In this document: positions 18,234 through 30,244 of the stretch, piece after piece | Position numbering within the stretch: position 1 is the first letter of the stretch | How the letters are laid out: each line of letters opens with the position of its first letter | NCBI GenBank assembly: GCA_963377175.1 | Contig: CAUJNA010000530.1 | Coordinates: 23,501 to 87,500, forward strand | Reading direction: 5' to 3' | Source of the DNA: Effrenium voratum | Lineage: Eukaryota > Sar > Dinophyceae > Suessiales > Symbiodiniaceae | Length of the DNA stretch: 64,000 bases | The notes under the pieces: model-generated | Databases searched by the model: none | Told to the model about the DNA's origin: nothing | The model's input: the letters and a program-made list of their open reading frames with translations, nothing else | Program-made: the position numbers and the translations under genes

Positions 18234-21200
18234 CCGGTGTCGCTACCATTGCGATTATTCTGTGATGGAGCCTGGATCTGAGTCGCGTTCTCATGGCTGC
18301 ATGCGCTCGATGTTTTCACCCATGGGAATGTCCCTCCGCTCGAGCTGCAATGAAATTGCATGTACACATGCGAAACGAAGTGAATGCCAACTCAAATGCA
18401 ACAATGGCAGAGCCAACCAACAAAATGCAAATGGTCAGTTTTCCATTTATCCCCGTTCAAAGCACGCAAAATCGGTTGCTTCCCTTTAGGCCACACCCAC
18501 CCGGGCTTTTGACCTCGCCCCCTCCCCCAGTTCAAAGCCCAGTGGCGCGCTTCGCCGCGCAGAATCGAGCGCAGATCCGCCCAGGTGCGATGAGCCTCAG
18601 TCAGGGGCTGTGGATCTCCTTGCGAGAAACGGGCGCCTTGCCTGGTAGTTGATGGGTGCAAGACTGAGGCGCGGGGTGCTGTTGAAGGGCGCTTTTACAG
18701 GGTGCTGCAAGGGTTGCTGGAGGGTGACCAAAACTTTTCGCGGGGGCAGGGACTTGTTGCAGTTTTGCAGGGTCCCGTTTCGTTGTTGTCTGTTGGAGGG
18801 TGCTTAGGATTTTGATGGGGAAGAAGATTCGCATTCAAGGTTGTGTGTTCGTGATTGCGTGTGTGTGTGTGTGTGTGCAGTAGTCTAGCTTGTTTACGTT
18901 GTGTTTTGACAAATGCAAGACTTGCAATCTGGGGTACACCTTGGTGTACACTATGTCCTTGAGTCAGGTAAAGATGTCCGTGCACCAATTCGGCGCAAAA
19001 CCAAACATCGCGTTTGTTTTGAGAAACCACCGAATTTGCACAGCTTCTCACCCGAAGCCGACGTCTCTCGACACGAGCGGGGGCCTCCAGGCGCTTGTGC
19101 CTGGCCCCGGCGGAGAGGCCCTCCACCAGCGCCTGCACCGCCCCCTCCGGCAGCCACGCCTCGACTCGGCGACAAAGCGACGGCAAAGCAAAGGCCTGGC
19201 ATTGTCTCAAAGTTTCTTTCAATTGGGAACTTTCAGAGTGTCTCGAGGGAATCGCCCGTGGTGGCAGGAAGGGATCTCAATTTTGAGAAACTCCCAGATG
19301 CTTGCCTGTGACGAAGCCTGCAAGCCAAGGCATACCCGTTGACTGACAAAGCTGGCTGCTGGATGGGCACTATTCACAGCCCAAGGGAGTGCTAGGAATA
19401 GAACCGCAAGGGATACGGAAAGTACAGGCCAGCTGAGAACTGTCGCGACGTACGATGGCTGTGGTGGAAGCCTGCCTGACAACCATCGCCATCCGCTCCC
19501 CATCCTTCTACTCTAGAATGCGTTGAACAGTGAGAGGAGCATTTTGGGGGGGAGGGTCCCATTTTGAGACAACGTCATGTATCTAAGGTAAGAGTGGGCA
19601 TGCAAAACCTTGCCAACACTTCTGTCCTGTTGCATCGAGCATGCGCAAGTAGGCGCAATGGCATAACAGTGATCAGAACTCCAAAAGTCAAACATAGAGG
19701 GCCCTCGGGGGTGCTCCAAAAACCAAGTACTAGAAGTTGGTTGGAAAAGCAAACCAAGAGGACCCAATTCCAGTTCTTGATCTTTCTTTTGAGGTTCAGA
19801 GCAACGTTTGCCCTCTCTCAGAAGGCATGATTGCTGTTTTTGGTGCCGGGCTCCTGCTTTAGCTCCAGGGGATACTTCTGGCCCTGGATGGTGTGCAAGT
19901 TCAGCGCCGTACCTCCACGGATCTGTGCGCAAAAAGGCAAAGGGCCAAACACACCGAGTCGGCTAAACCCTCTTTTACCACGAAAGATACCAAGAAACAT
20001 ACGGGGAAGAACAAAGCCGGACACAGCTGGGTGCAGGCCTCCCTGCTTGGTCAGCGGCACTGTCCACTACTGAGAAACTGAGTGACTTGATAGATCCTCA
20101 TGTTCCCCGTCACATCGAACATCTTTCAAAGGCTGGGAATACAACTGGTTGCCTTCCTTGCATCGAATGAGCCAGATCGGCTTGAGACATGCACACCCTG
20201 AAAGGGCATCCAGTCGCAGCATTTTGAAGCATGACCTACTGGCGCGAATAATCATGTCCGATTGCCAAAACGCTTCCACCTGCTTGAAGCCACTGACCAC
20301 CAAGCCGTGGGCAACAAGAAACACTTGAGGATTTTGTGGCTTCGGTGTGAGTCATTTCCCGAGAGAGTCCTTTAAACATCACCCAGCAAAAGGGAAACTA
20401 ACCTTCGAATAGTCCCAGTGCTGTAAACGCAAGAAAAGCAAACACTGGCTCTGCTTCAGGCTTCTGACCAATGTTCCCGGTACCAAGGCCCCGCCTTCTT
20501 GGGACACCTCGCGCAGCTCGGAAAAGTGAAGGCCCCGCAGCGGGGCGCCCTGGAGAGGGCCCGTCCAGGCTCAGGACGTCTCTTTCGTTGTTGCGTTTTC
20601 GTGTGGCGGCAACCATCTCTGGACAGGCAACACACACCCAGTTGAGTCTGCCTAAAAAGGGAACCAAGAGGATGCAAAACCTATTTTGGGGTTTCCATGG
20701 TTCCCCTATTTTGACACAAACCCGATTGAGGAGGGTGAGGACTTGCCGTGGCCAAGACTCACGTGAAAATGCGCTGCCTGATGCCCGTGGTTCTTGATTT
20801 GGGCAAATCATTTCTCACGCGCGGAGTGCTGGCCCGGAAGTTCTGACGCACCAGGGAACGAGGTCATTGCCGTTTTCCATTGATCCTCAGCCCTCGTGAC
20901 ACCCGGCCAAGGCCTAGCAAATCGAGTGTGTCTCCCTTGAGCGCCACTGGAACAAAAAGCAGGACCCGAACAGAAGGCATCCTCTGCCAAGATATGAGTT
21001 TGTCTGATCCTTCTGTGTGCTGATGATATCCACCGAACAGGCAAACGTTGGTTCTCTCCTCACGCTTTCTGAAGCTGGAAAATCCCCAACGAAGCAAGTC
21101 TTCCCCAACAAACCACCGGGCCACTTGCATGCCTTGCGAGAATCACCCGCCCACTGCAGCGGCCTGCTTGTTGCTCTTCAGCGGCGGGAAGCCTCGCTCC

Positions 21201-21800
21201 AGTCGCGAGGGCGCTTCCGGTGCCTGCAGGGAACGCCAAGAAATGCTCCAATCCCTGTAAGCAAATCGCATCGGCCGGGACAAAAATCCGTGAGGGCCGT
21301 GGGGTGATGAACGCCAGAGGTTGTATAGCATGCACCCATGGATTTGTGAGGGAAGCAACCGCTCCGGCGGTCCCTCAGTCCCTCAAAGAACAGTCTCATC
21401 TCCCTGCTCCTCAGCAGAAGCCGAAGCCACCGCCAACTTGTCAGAGAAGAGGAGTAGCACTGATTTGGCCTTACCATCTCCACCTGCAAACGGCACAGCC
21501 ACAACACAAAACTCGCATGGCCACTGCAAATGGAAATACAGCATACATAGTCCTTCCCAGTAACTCTGGCTGGAATGTGTGTCCAAACATCATCAAATGT
21601 GTCAAAAGGGGGGACCTGTTCCGGGGTCGTACTCTCGCCAATGTCCTGGGCCTCTGATTCGGATCCCACAGCCTCAAAGCAGAAGCTTTTTCCAAAGGGT
21701 CGAGGGCTTCCCAAAGAACCCGCGAGGCCCTGGATATCATACCAATGCCCGAAAGTCAGCCAAGTTCCTGAAACAACCCAAAGCATATGTTGCAAACAAA
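18234..21800. other. Intergenic, possible exon fragments only
   Basis: No gene I can name. A GT run lies at 18857-18878. On the minus strand at 21245-21145 an AG-preceded open stretch (including SLQAPEAPSRLERGFPPLKS) ends at a GTGATT donor-like site, and 20590-20480 has a similar open stretch. These could be exons of an unknown gene, but nothing links them. Confidence 0.35.
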
Positions 21801-21807
21801 CAACCAG

Positions 21808-21848
21808 AAACAAACAAACAAACAAACAAACAAACAAACAAACAAACA
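21808..21848. repeat. AAAC microsatellite
   Basis: About ten CAAA units within unique sequence. Confidence 0.95.
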
Positions 21849-23340
21849 AGCAAGAAGCAGAGGCAATTCTATCAGCTCCGGGGCCTGGCTCCAGCGACAC
21901 AACCTCGCACACCCCGCTCAGGCTCTCCCCGTACCTGGTCACTTCACAAAAAGAGCTCCTTTTTGGGATCCTATCGCAGCCAAAGCAAAGAAGCCGAGGG
22001 CCAATTGGCGAACACGCAAAAATAAGTGACAATGCTTGTTTGACAAAGTGTTGTGCTTAGCCTCTTCGCCTTGACTTTGTGGGCTGGCAGCCAACTACTT
22101 CGGATGGTCAAAGGCCAACAGCAGATAAGTTTATCCCATTATGCATGGGGCTTCATCCATCCCAACTGGTGCAGGATTTTGTCCACCCACTGTATGATTC
22201 CAAACAGGCAGCAATTCCAAAAGTGCAAATCACATCAAGCATAACCTTAATAGAGCTTGCAGGGGAGCGCTTCTCGAAAACCAAAATGCACGGCATGGCA
22301 GGCATGAACTCATGGCTTGCACTGACAACCTCACAAGCCGCAAAACTGAAATCAGTGCCATCCAAGCTACACACACTGTTCGTTGTTCCCTGAGCTTTGG
22401 TGGGTCCCCTGGTTTTGTAGGAAACTTGGAGGAGCCCGCCCCCCCCAACAGCTCCTCCACAACCTGGAATCTTGTCAATTGCTCAGCTATTTTCAACCAA
22501 ACTGATCTAGAGGGACAACTGAGCCTGGTGCTCAAGGAGTCTACCCAAACCCCTCGCAAAGAATCAAACGGGTCGATATTCGCACCCCTTACTAACCTTC
22601 TACCCAGTACAGAAGGTGCCTCACCTTCCGGGCGAATATCGCGCCTCTGCAGCAGCAGCGCATCAATGTTCATGTAGGGCCGCACTTCACCCAGCTCGCC
22701 TCAGCCCCGGGCCCATTTGGTTTTTTGGTTGGGGTAGTGTAAAAGGGACATCGAACGAGTTCTCCAACATGTGTAAAGCCGTGCTGTGAAGGCTGCAAAT
22801 CCATGGGCACTATTCTCGAAGCGCTGCTGCAGCACAGGGGAACCTGCTTTCTGAAAAGAAAGGATTACAAACGCTTGGAAGGTTGTAACAAGGAATCCAT
22901 CGCCTCAAAATAGGGTAAACAAATGGATGGTGTCCCCTCAACCCCGCCCAACAAGGGTGCACTCTACATGAAACCTCACTGGAAGGTCCTGAATTAATTC
23001 TGATTCAAAGCAGAGATTTGGATTGGATTATGTCCTTGTCAAATTCAACTGAACTCTAGTTGAACAAGTAGTTCTTTATTCAGTCCCATTCAATTCCTAG
23101 TAAAGTGAATTAAAATTAAGAATAGCGCGGGGGGCTTGTAAATTAAATAAGAAAAGATCTTGGGACCTCTGAGAAATGTCCATATCAATTCTACGTAATA
23201 TGTTTAGCAAAGTATTCTCAATTTCCATAAATGCAACTGAATAGAAGTTAACAAGGAAAGAGTCCAATCAGAATAGCTCTTTCAAAACCCAACTTAACAA
23301 ATAAATATTCTATGTCAAAACTACAATTATACCGGATTTC
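21849..23340. other. Intergenic, one exon-like stretch
   Basis: Minus-strand 22374-22190 is open and coding-like (LDGTDFSFAACEVVSAS, then CILVFEKRSP and IKVMLDVICTFGIAACLE), followed upstream by LTRFQVVEELLGG near 22490-22440. No family was recognised. 22700-23340 is AT-rich and featureless. Confidence 0.3.
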
Positions 23341-23345
23341 CTTTC

Positions 23346-23702
23346 TGCGGTTTTGGGCGAAGAGGGCAAAAATCCCGGTAACACAACTCAGGGGAGCTGT
23401 GGTTGATGACCAGGTTGAAGGACATGACAGGTGTAAGAAAGTAAGTTGTTTGAGGGTTAAAAGGAAAACAGAAAGTATTGCAGGAAGCAACTAACCAAGT
23501 CCAGAACCTCCAGCCGGAGCTCCGCCCACCTCCTAACAGCGGAAACCCGCAGCACCGCGCCCTTTGACTGCGATGATGAAAGTCTCCGCCGTGCTATTGC
23601 GAACGCACGAGGTCCCTAGAGAATTCTGCCGAGAGGCATGTTACTTGAGCCATACAGCCATTCGGCACGTACGCTTGATGAACAACACGTGAACTAAACA
23701 CA
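23346..23702 (-). repeat. 3' LTR of the small element (357 bp)
   Basis: Runs from TGCGGTTTTGGGC to GAACTAAACACA. It matches the right LTR except for a block near 23362-23428 where about 37 extra bases and unrelated sequence occur. That block is the main difference between the two LTRs. Confidence 0.88.
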
Positions 23703-24289
23703 CCCCCCTCATCCGATCTGGTTCACGAAAATCCCGCCACCACCCCGAATTATGGAGGAGCCAAACGAAGATTCCTCTTGCGCCGTTCAGACGCTACATG
23801 TGGCAAGGCGGTGGCAGTCGCCTTCGTGCTCATCCGATGGCGTCTCCTGGAGCTTCTCATCGCAGGCCTGGCTTCGGTGCTGCCGCGCCCAACGCCCCCG
23901 GCCAAACCTTTGCCTCCGGTGATGGCCGCAAAGCCGTATCAACCTTCCTGAGTATAGTGACAGCTCTGTCCGCCTCCCATGTAGCACATCACAAGGCCTC
24001 GCTGGGCAAACTGGAGTTTCCCTTCCTCCTGGCCTCGGTGCAAACGTCCCGAAAAACAATGCCAGGGGCCGAGACACGACGGTTATCTGCAGAGGAGAGA
24101 GCTTGCCCACGCTGCAGCATATGCCACCTACCTTTCATTCGTGCACTATGTGCAGCGTTTCTATGTGTTTGGCGCGCTGCCCTCAGTCGTCTGGGAACTG
24201 CTCTCTCTACGCAACATCGGTTGGCAGAGACGGCATTCTCCCTCCACATGTCTACAGGCAGGCTACGCGACCGCGTGTTACTTCGTTGC

Positions 24290-24900
24290 CGTCAGAGGCT
24301 AACAAGTGCGACCATTGAGCTTCCAAAAGAGCCTGCTGCCCATGAGCTTCGTGACTGGGTTATCGCTACGCGCGAGATCGTCAGCAACGCGTTCAGCTAT
24401 GACTCGAGCGAATCGGGGCTTCGATTCTGTGACGCGCTGGACTACGTAGGCAAGGGCATTGAGAAGGGCGTCGCGTTTCACCTGACTACATCCATGCAAC
24501 CTCGACGGTGGCCTATGACACCGTCTTGCGGACCGTCCTCAACCCCAGGACGACGTCAAGCAAGAGCTTGCCGAGCCCAAGGCGAGGAAAGCTTCACCGA
24601 GCGGGCCCCAGTGCCAAGGATGAGGAAACGCCCGACTGTGACTCGTCTGAGAAAGCTGAGTCTGAGTCGGATGATCCGTCTCAGGATGACGATGAGCCAG
24701 AGGAGGTCAGGAGATGAAGGTGCGGAGGATACACCTCCTCCCCCTCCCCCGCCACCACCTTGGCGCCACCTGTTCTTCCTGCACATGTCCGACCGATTCA
24801 GGAGGACACTGGGGTGAAGATTCCGGGCGGGGTCACGTCCCCGGCGCCACCTCCTCCGCCTCCACCGCCGCGCTGCCTAGATGGATCCGTTTGCTGCAGG
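24290..24900 (+). pseudogene. Gag-like remnant, opposite strand inside the small element
   Basis: A plus-strand frame reads LPKEPAAHELRDWVIATREI, then ESGLRFCDALDYVGKGIEKG, resembling the start of dinoflagellate copia Gag proteins. A second frame gives an acidic DSSEKAESESDDPSQDDDEP stretch, and proline runs follow near 24735-24870. Frame changes show decay. Being on the plus strand, it is inverted relative to the LTRs and RNase H. Alternative: unrelated host sequence captured by the element. Confidence 0.35.
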
Positions 24901-24933
24901 TGATGCCGTCTATTCTGGTATATCCTGTTCTGT

Positions 24934-25836
24934 TCAGCCCGCTTTTGACTCGTCGGCTGTGAGCTCTTGGAGGTGCGGTGGTCCAGACAGGATCCCCTCC
25001 CTATAGCGCATGTTGGGATTATTCCCAGTTATAACGATTCGGCACGCCGATTCGTTATCCTCCAGCACGTTGATAATGAACGGCTGGGTCTCCTTCCCCT
25101 TCCCAATAGCGTGCTGCCAGAGGGTAGCTAGTGCCATTCCCTCCTTAGACACTCCATGGTCGAGAGCAACAATCTCCGCTTCAGGAGTCGACTTCGAAAC
25201 GGATGTCTGTTTCTTGCTTATTCCAGTGATGGGCATGTAGGTCCTAGGACCCACAAGGCAAATAAGCACTCCCGATGCGCTCTTGGAATCAGTACGATCC
25301 CCAGCCAGATCCGCATCACAGTAAGCAACCAACTCAATGAACTCTGGGCTATCGCCCACCCAACCGTACAAATGAAGGTCGAGCGTAGAGTTCACATATG
25401 AAATTAACCTGTGGAGCTTGCGGTCACACAGATGATTCCACTTCGTGACCCGGCTGGCTAACGCCTGCACGGGACGAATCAGGTCATACCTGCCCATCCG
25501 AGCCCCGTAGAGAACTTTCATCAGCACCGCCGCCGCGTCATTCCCGAGGCATCCTGGCTGCGCATTGACGGTCTCCATGTCCATCGCCTGGTTGAAGAGC
25601 TTGTCAAATTCAGGATTGACGGAATTCTCGTCAAACTCCGGCTTGCTCTCGTCCAGGAACGGAGTTTCAACCTTCTGCAGCTTCTTCGGGTACTTTCCCT
25701 GACACAGCTCAATGTATCTATCGACACACGCCTGCATGAAGCTGCTCTCGCTGTACTTGATGAACCTTATCGTGGTTTCCGGCTTGGGAAGAGGGGCAAG
25801 TAGCGGGTCACGGCCCGCAACCGGGTCACCAGCCAC
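24934..25836 (-). pseudogene. Copia-type RNase H fragment
   Basis: 300 codons open. It includes LMKVLYGARMGRYDLIRPVQ, then VAYCDADLAGDRTDSKSASG, STPEAEIVALDHG and EDNESACRIVITGNNPNMRY, the copia RNase H signature with its Asp and Glu residues. RT proper is missing upstream, and the C-terminus ends early after HLQELTADESKAG. The reading begins only about 10 bp after the primer site, where Gag should be, so at least Gag, protease, integrase and RT are deleted. Confidence 0.85.
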
Positions 25837-25847
25837 AGCTTTCTGCT

Positions 25848-25863
25848 GTTACGGCTGATAACC
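25848..25863 (-). promoter_or_regulatory. Primer-binding site of the small element
   Basis: GGTTATCAGCCGTAAC in the sense strand, identical over 16 bases to the site of copy A although the LTRs are unrelated. Both families therefore appear to use the same tRNA fragment. Confidence 0.65.
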
Positions 25864-26183
25864 TGCGGTTTTGGGCAAAGATGGTATAGCCCTGAAGGGC
25901 GCGACAGGTGTAAGAAAGTAAGTTGTTTGAGGGTTAAACGGAAAACAGAAAATATTGCAGGAAGCAACTAGCCAAGTCCAGAACCTCCAGCCGGAGCTCC
26001 GCCCACCTCCTAACAGCGGAAACCCGCAGCACCGCGCCCTTTGACCGCGATGATGAAAGTCTCTGCCGTGCTATTGCGAACGCACGAGGTCCCTAGAGAA
26101 TTCTGCCGAGAGGCATGTTACTTGAGCCATACGGCCATTCGGCACGTATGCTTGATGATAAAACAACACGTGAACTAAACACA
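25864..26183 (-). repeat. 5' LTR of the small element (320 bp)
   Basis: Same termini as the left LTR. In the element sense it contains CCGTATGGCTCAAG at 26121-26134, which looks like the spliced leader with its middle deleted. Confidence 0.88.
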
Positions 26184-26188
26184 CTTTC

Positions 26189-27781
26189 CAAAAGAATGTT
26201 CTTTACACATAGAATCACAAGACATTTAATGCTGTATCAAGGCTTTGATGTGAGCTACATAACCCAGGAGCTCTTGCACCTAGGCCTGAAACGGGAAATG
26301 CAGAAATACCAGGACAAGCTCGAGAAAGTCCAAAACCCAAAAAGTAAGTTCAGACCCCATGTCCCAGATTCTGAAACAATTGGGGCTTGTCGTTGTGTTT
26401 GGTGTTGCTTTCTCGAAACTATTTGCATTGTTTTTGAACAGTGTGAAACACCTCGAGAGAACAGAACAAATCAGACCCCATAGTTTTGCTTCTGTGGTTT
26501 TTGGTTGGCTCAAGTGTTCCTTGCCGCATGCATACGTAGAGGCAGATGCAGATCATTCTTGCATGTTCAGCTTCCACATGCTTATGTTCATGAAAAAACG
26601 CACCCTCAGGGTAACGTGCTCTGTTTTGAGGGTACCCCTTTTGTAGGCTGGATTGATTAGAGAGGGCAGGCAAACGGAAACTCAGAGCCAAAACAAATTG
26701 TCCAGCGCCGGGACGCCGAAGAGCAGCCGCGGCAGGCGCAGCCTCCGTGTGGCGCGGCGCCGCTGAATAGCCTGGGTTCTGGGATTTCAGAGGGGATTTT
26801 CAAAATAGGGGTCCCCCTTTTGGATGGCTTTAAGGAGAAAGCAAGAGGAAACCAACCACCCGAAGGGGTTCCAAATTTGAGAAACCGTCACATTTTCTGC
26901 AGGGCTCCTGATTTGTGAGGGAGCTACATCTGAAGTGGACCCCACCTTGGCTGTTTTCTGCAGGCAAAGGAACCCTGAAACTGACCTTGAAACAGGGCTA
27001 CCTTATATGTCTCCTTAAACCATGTCCCAAAAGGAGCCTAAATAGCTATTTTGACATGCCCCAGACAGGGACATTTGCCCCTGTGTTGTCAACGCTCAAC
27101 GATTCATCCCCAAACTACCCTCCCTCCAGAATCATAGAAGCTGACAGGAAGGTGTGGGAAGACGACTTCCCTTGTGGGAATCTTCCTCTCCACGCCGGTG
27201 ACTGCTGGAAAGAGGATGGATGTCATTGGGGACCCTCGCAGCGCGACAGGGACGCACTAACACCACCGATGAGGGTCCCCGCCACTTCCACACTGCCCGT
27301 GCCTCATTTTCGTTGAGCTGGTTGGTGGTCGAGGCAAGACCTGAGCCCACCTGCGCGCGCAGGTTGCTCAGCAAATGCCAGGGTTGCAACCCCAAAGGTC
27401 TGTTGATGACTTTGAAGCCACCTGACGCATCACAACTCCGCGAGCAAACTGAAGGAAGCCGGCGGAAGGAACACGCTGCTCAAAGGGACGCTGTCACTTG
27501 CTTTCTTGTTGCTCTGTTCAAGAATCATGCAACATACCTTTTGAGCACACCCCAACCCTCCCAAGTGAGGATTCCTCTCACAGGGATTTCGGCACACTCA
27601 ACAGGTATGTTGGAGGGCTCTTGGAGTTTGGGGAGCCTGCAAGGAGGATGGCCCTCTTGCCACCACATGAAAATGATTACAGCAACCCCCTTTGCTTGGT
27701 GTTTGAAGAGTAAAGAAAGGAAAGCAAACCCTCGACAGGTCCAACCTTAGCCCTATGAACAACCTTGCGGGCCCACCTCAC
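26189..27781. other. Intergenic or intron, nothing recognised
   Basis: No motif-bearing frame. It may include downstream introns or exons of the VPS13-like gene, but I could not place any. A conspicuous GGCGCCGCTG-rich patch lies near 26700-26765. Confidence 0.4.
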
Positions 27782-30244
27782 CGATGGCAGTACCGATGGC
27801 CGCCACCGGCTTCACGATGGTGCCCATTGCGCCCTTGGTGAGGCCTGGCGTAAGAAAACAAAGAGCTGGGGCGCAACTTGGAGCGAGGCCGGGAGACGAG
27901 ATCTGTGGCCAGAGCGAGGCCAGCGATGCCGACTGCTACTGTTCTTACATGCGTGCTAGATTTCGTGTGTCTGTGTGTGTGAGTGTGTACGCGCGTATTG
28001 AGATATGCTTCCAAAATCGCCAGCTCTGGTCTTGCGAGCATGACCGTCAGCTGAGTGTCAAACATGCGAGTGTCAGGCAAGTTTGACTTATTAGCTTTTG
28101 ACTTTCTTGTTGTAAGCGCGGATGCCTTTGGTGTTGGCTCTTTGCGCCAGGGAAAGGTTATCTCGGCACAATGACCTCCGCACCGGCATGAAAGCCACAG
28201 CCTCTGTTGAGAACCAGGGTCATCCCAAAGCCCCAAAGTTCGCTGCAGCCAAGCAAATGCCTCTCACTGGGTTGCAAATGAGACCATTTTTGGGTTTCAT
28301 CCCTGCCTGTTGCGAAGCCCCACAAGCCATCCTTCTTGGCTCCTTCCATGGGCTTGTTCACCACGTCCAACATGCCCTCGACTCCTAGCATTCTGAAAAT
28401 GCGCTGAGTTCATTCATGCGGACCTCTGCAGCTGAGCCTTTGGGCAACCCGTCTCTCACTCAAGTGGATTGATCTGTCGCAACATGTGCAGCCTGGACCG
28501 CCTGAGGCTAAACCCGGATCGGTGCATGCTTCAGCCCCCGAGACCTCCGGCAGTACCCCGAAAAATTTTAGCAGCAAGGGAGCAAAGGCTTGGGAACACG
28601 CCCCCCTTTCAAGGAACCGGTTTCGTTCCCTCCTTCCCACAGCGACTTGCCCGCAGCGGAGAAGCCCTGGCCGGCGCCCTGGATGGGGCCCTTGGGGGCA
28701 CCTGAAATGAGGCCAGGCAGGCGGCAGCTCCCAATTCGGAGATGGGCGTGGCAGAACCCCCCAACCCCCACCGCGTTTTAAGAACCGTGACCCGCTGCCA
28801 GTACCGTTCGGGGAAGGTCATCAAAGTAAATGGTTTTGCTTTGTCCGGGTAGATCAGCGGCCGCAGCAGGTCATCACATTTGTTTGAGTGTTGCGGCTTG
28901 TTTGGCCGCTCCGCGAACCTGTGTAATGACCCTGATGGAAAACCCAATGAGGTGGAGTTCTTCACAGTGCACGAGTCGCTAGTCTGAATGACGCTTGTTT
29001 TCAGAACCAACAAAATACCGGAAGATAAAGGACATTGCAGTGCGAAGGAATTGAACAGGTGCAGGGTGTCGCTCCTTGGATGGCTCAAGAATCTGATCCT
29101 CCAGATAGCCACTGAATGATTCATCAGTATGGCAGACCAGTATTTAGACTCTCCGTGAGCCCAGCTGTGTCCATGTAGGTTGCCCAAAAGCAGATTCCAT
29201 ATGCACCAAATCTCCACCAAGGCGCGGTTTTTCCTCGCAATGTACTCGTCGTCCAACGTGAGGTTCCTGCAAACTCGAAGCAGCTTGAGGGGAGACCATC
29301 AAGTGTGACATCTTTCTCTGATCCAAGCCAAGCACAAGGCCTTTTTGTGGCAACCTCCACCATCGCCCTTCCTCGGAAGAAAGCGCCCGCGCGGTCGCGA
29401 ACCACCCAAAACGGCTCCTCAGCATGGACACGGCGCCGTCGGTGACCCCCTTCAAGTTGTCCCCCACCAGGGCCACCGCAGCGCCACCCAGCTTCAGCGG
29501 TGCCTTGGGGAGATTCAGCAGGGAGCTTTTGCCTCAGCTGCACACAGGTACAGGGGCTGCTCCAGTTTGCTGCGGGTGCCGACCGAAACATATAGCTTAC
29601 TTGAGTTGCTCTAACTTATCAAATATATGTATATATATATAATGATAATAATAATAATCATAATAATAATCATAATAGGATTTAATCAGTAAGCTTCGAT
29701 TATGAACTGCTTGTCAGTACAGAGTACCCACAATAATGTAAAAGTGTATTAAAATGGGTCTAGAGGATTACGGTAGTATACAGGGTCGGTTAGCAAAGTT
29801 CATTTGTTTATATTTGCCTATCACTAAAGCAGAGCCCTAGAAAACCCATAGTTTCATATCCAAGGCTGAACGCCAACCTGCAGCACTGGCACCTCATGCT
29901 GAACGCGGGAGTCCGAGCAAACCAATGGACAAACGAAACTTCTTGGAGCATCACTTCGTACTTGCAGCTGGAGCGCATCGTTTGGTTTACTGGTACATTA
30001 CGGCGGTCGGCAGGGGGACTGCCTGTGTTTGGTCTTGCTGAATCAGTGTGAAGTCGAAAGACAAACAAGCCAACCACTGATAATATGGGCCATGCTCGCA
30101 TCGGGCGCCACCTCATCCTTTGGCGTCACTTGCCGGAGCGCCCAGCAGGGAGGCAATATGGTCCAACACGGAGTAGGCGTACTGGCTGCCAATGGTCGTG
30201 GCGTAGTCCTGGCAGAGGCCGGACGCGAGGAATGATGTGGTTCT
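27782..30244 (-). CDS. VPS13-like lipid-transfer protein, C-terminal exons (partial gene)
   Basis: Six short exon-like segments on the minus strand join into sequence typical of the VPS13 C-terminal region. They are 30244-30134 (TTIGSQYAYSVLDHIASLLG), about 29533-29406 (APLKLGGAAVALVGDNLKGV), 29266-29218 (LTLDDEYIARKNRAL), 28701-28651 (PKGPIQGAGQGFSAAG), 28384-28308 (GMLDVVNKPMEGAKKDG) and 27844-27782 (LTKGAMGTIVKPVAAIGTA). Codon phase matches at three of the five joins (29406/29266, 28651/28384, 28308/27844); at least one exon is missing elsewhere. Donors are GC at three places (GCAAGT twice, GCAGGG) and GT at the others; acceptors end in AG. VPS13 proteins move bulk lipid at membrane contact sites. 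The N-terminal part would lie at higher coordinates and was not found. Confidence 0.6.
29613..29688. repeat. AT-rich simple repeat (TA, AAT)
   Basis: TATATA followed by AATAATAAT and ATCATAATA units, within the presumed intron between the first two VPS13-like exons. Confidence 0.9.

Larger units (their letters stand above)
23346..26183 (-). mobile_element. Small rearranged copia-like LTR element (2.8 kb)
   Basis: Two LTRs bound 2838 bp, and the 5-bp sequence CTTTC occurs immediately outside both ends (23341-23345 and 26184-26188), a perfect target duplication. A primer-binding site identical to that of copy A adjoins the right LTR, and a purine tract (GAGGGGGG in the sense strand) adjoins the left LTR, so the element reads on the minus strand. 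The inside is scrambled: an RNase H fragment lies directly after the primer site, and Gag-like sequence lies in the opposite orientation. It is non-autonomous and belongs to a different family from copies A and B. Confidence 0.85.

Noticed and set aside
16495..18410. LTRs flanking the Gag-like remnant
   Set aside because: The direct similarity is short and interrupted, with no TG...CA ends or target duplication; recorded only as a possibility.
23798..24817. 339-codon plus-strand ORF as an intact host gene
   Set aside because: It begins next to the LTR and lies wholly inside an element bounded by a target duplication; only part is coding-like and that part changes frame.
26500..26540. Spliced-leader relic at TTGGCTCAAG near 26506
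   Set aside because: Only the last ten bases match and the sequence upstream does not; too weak alone.
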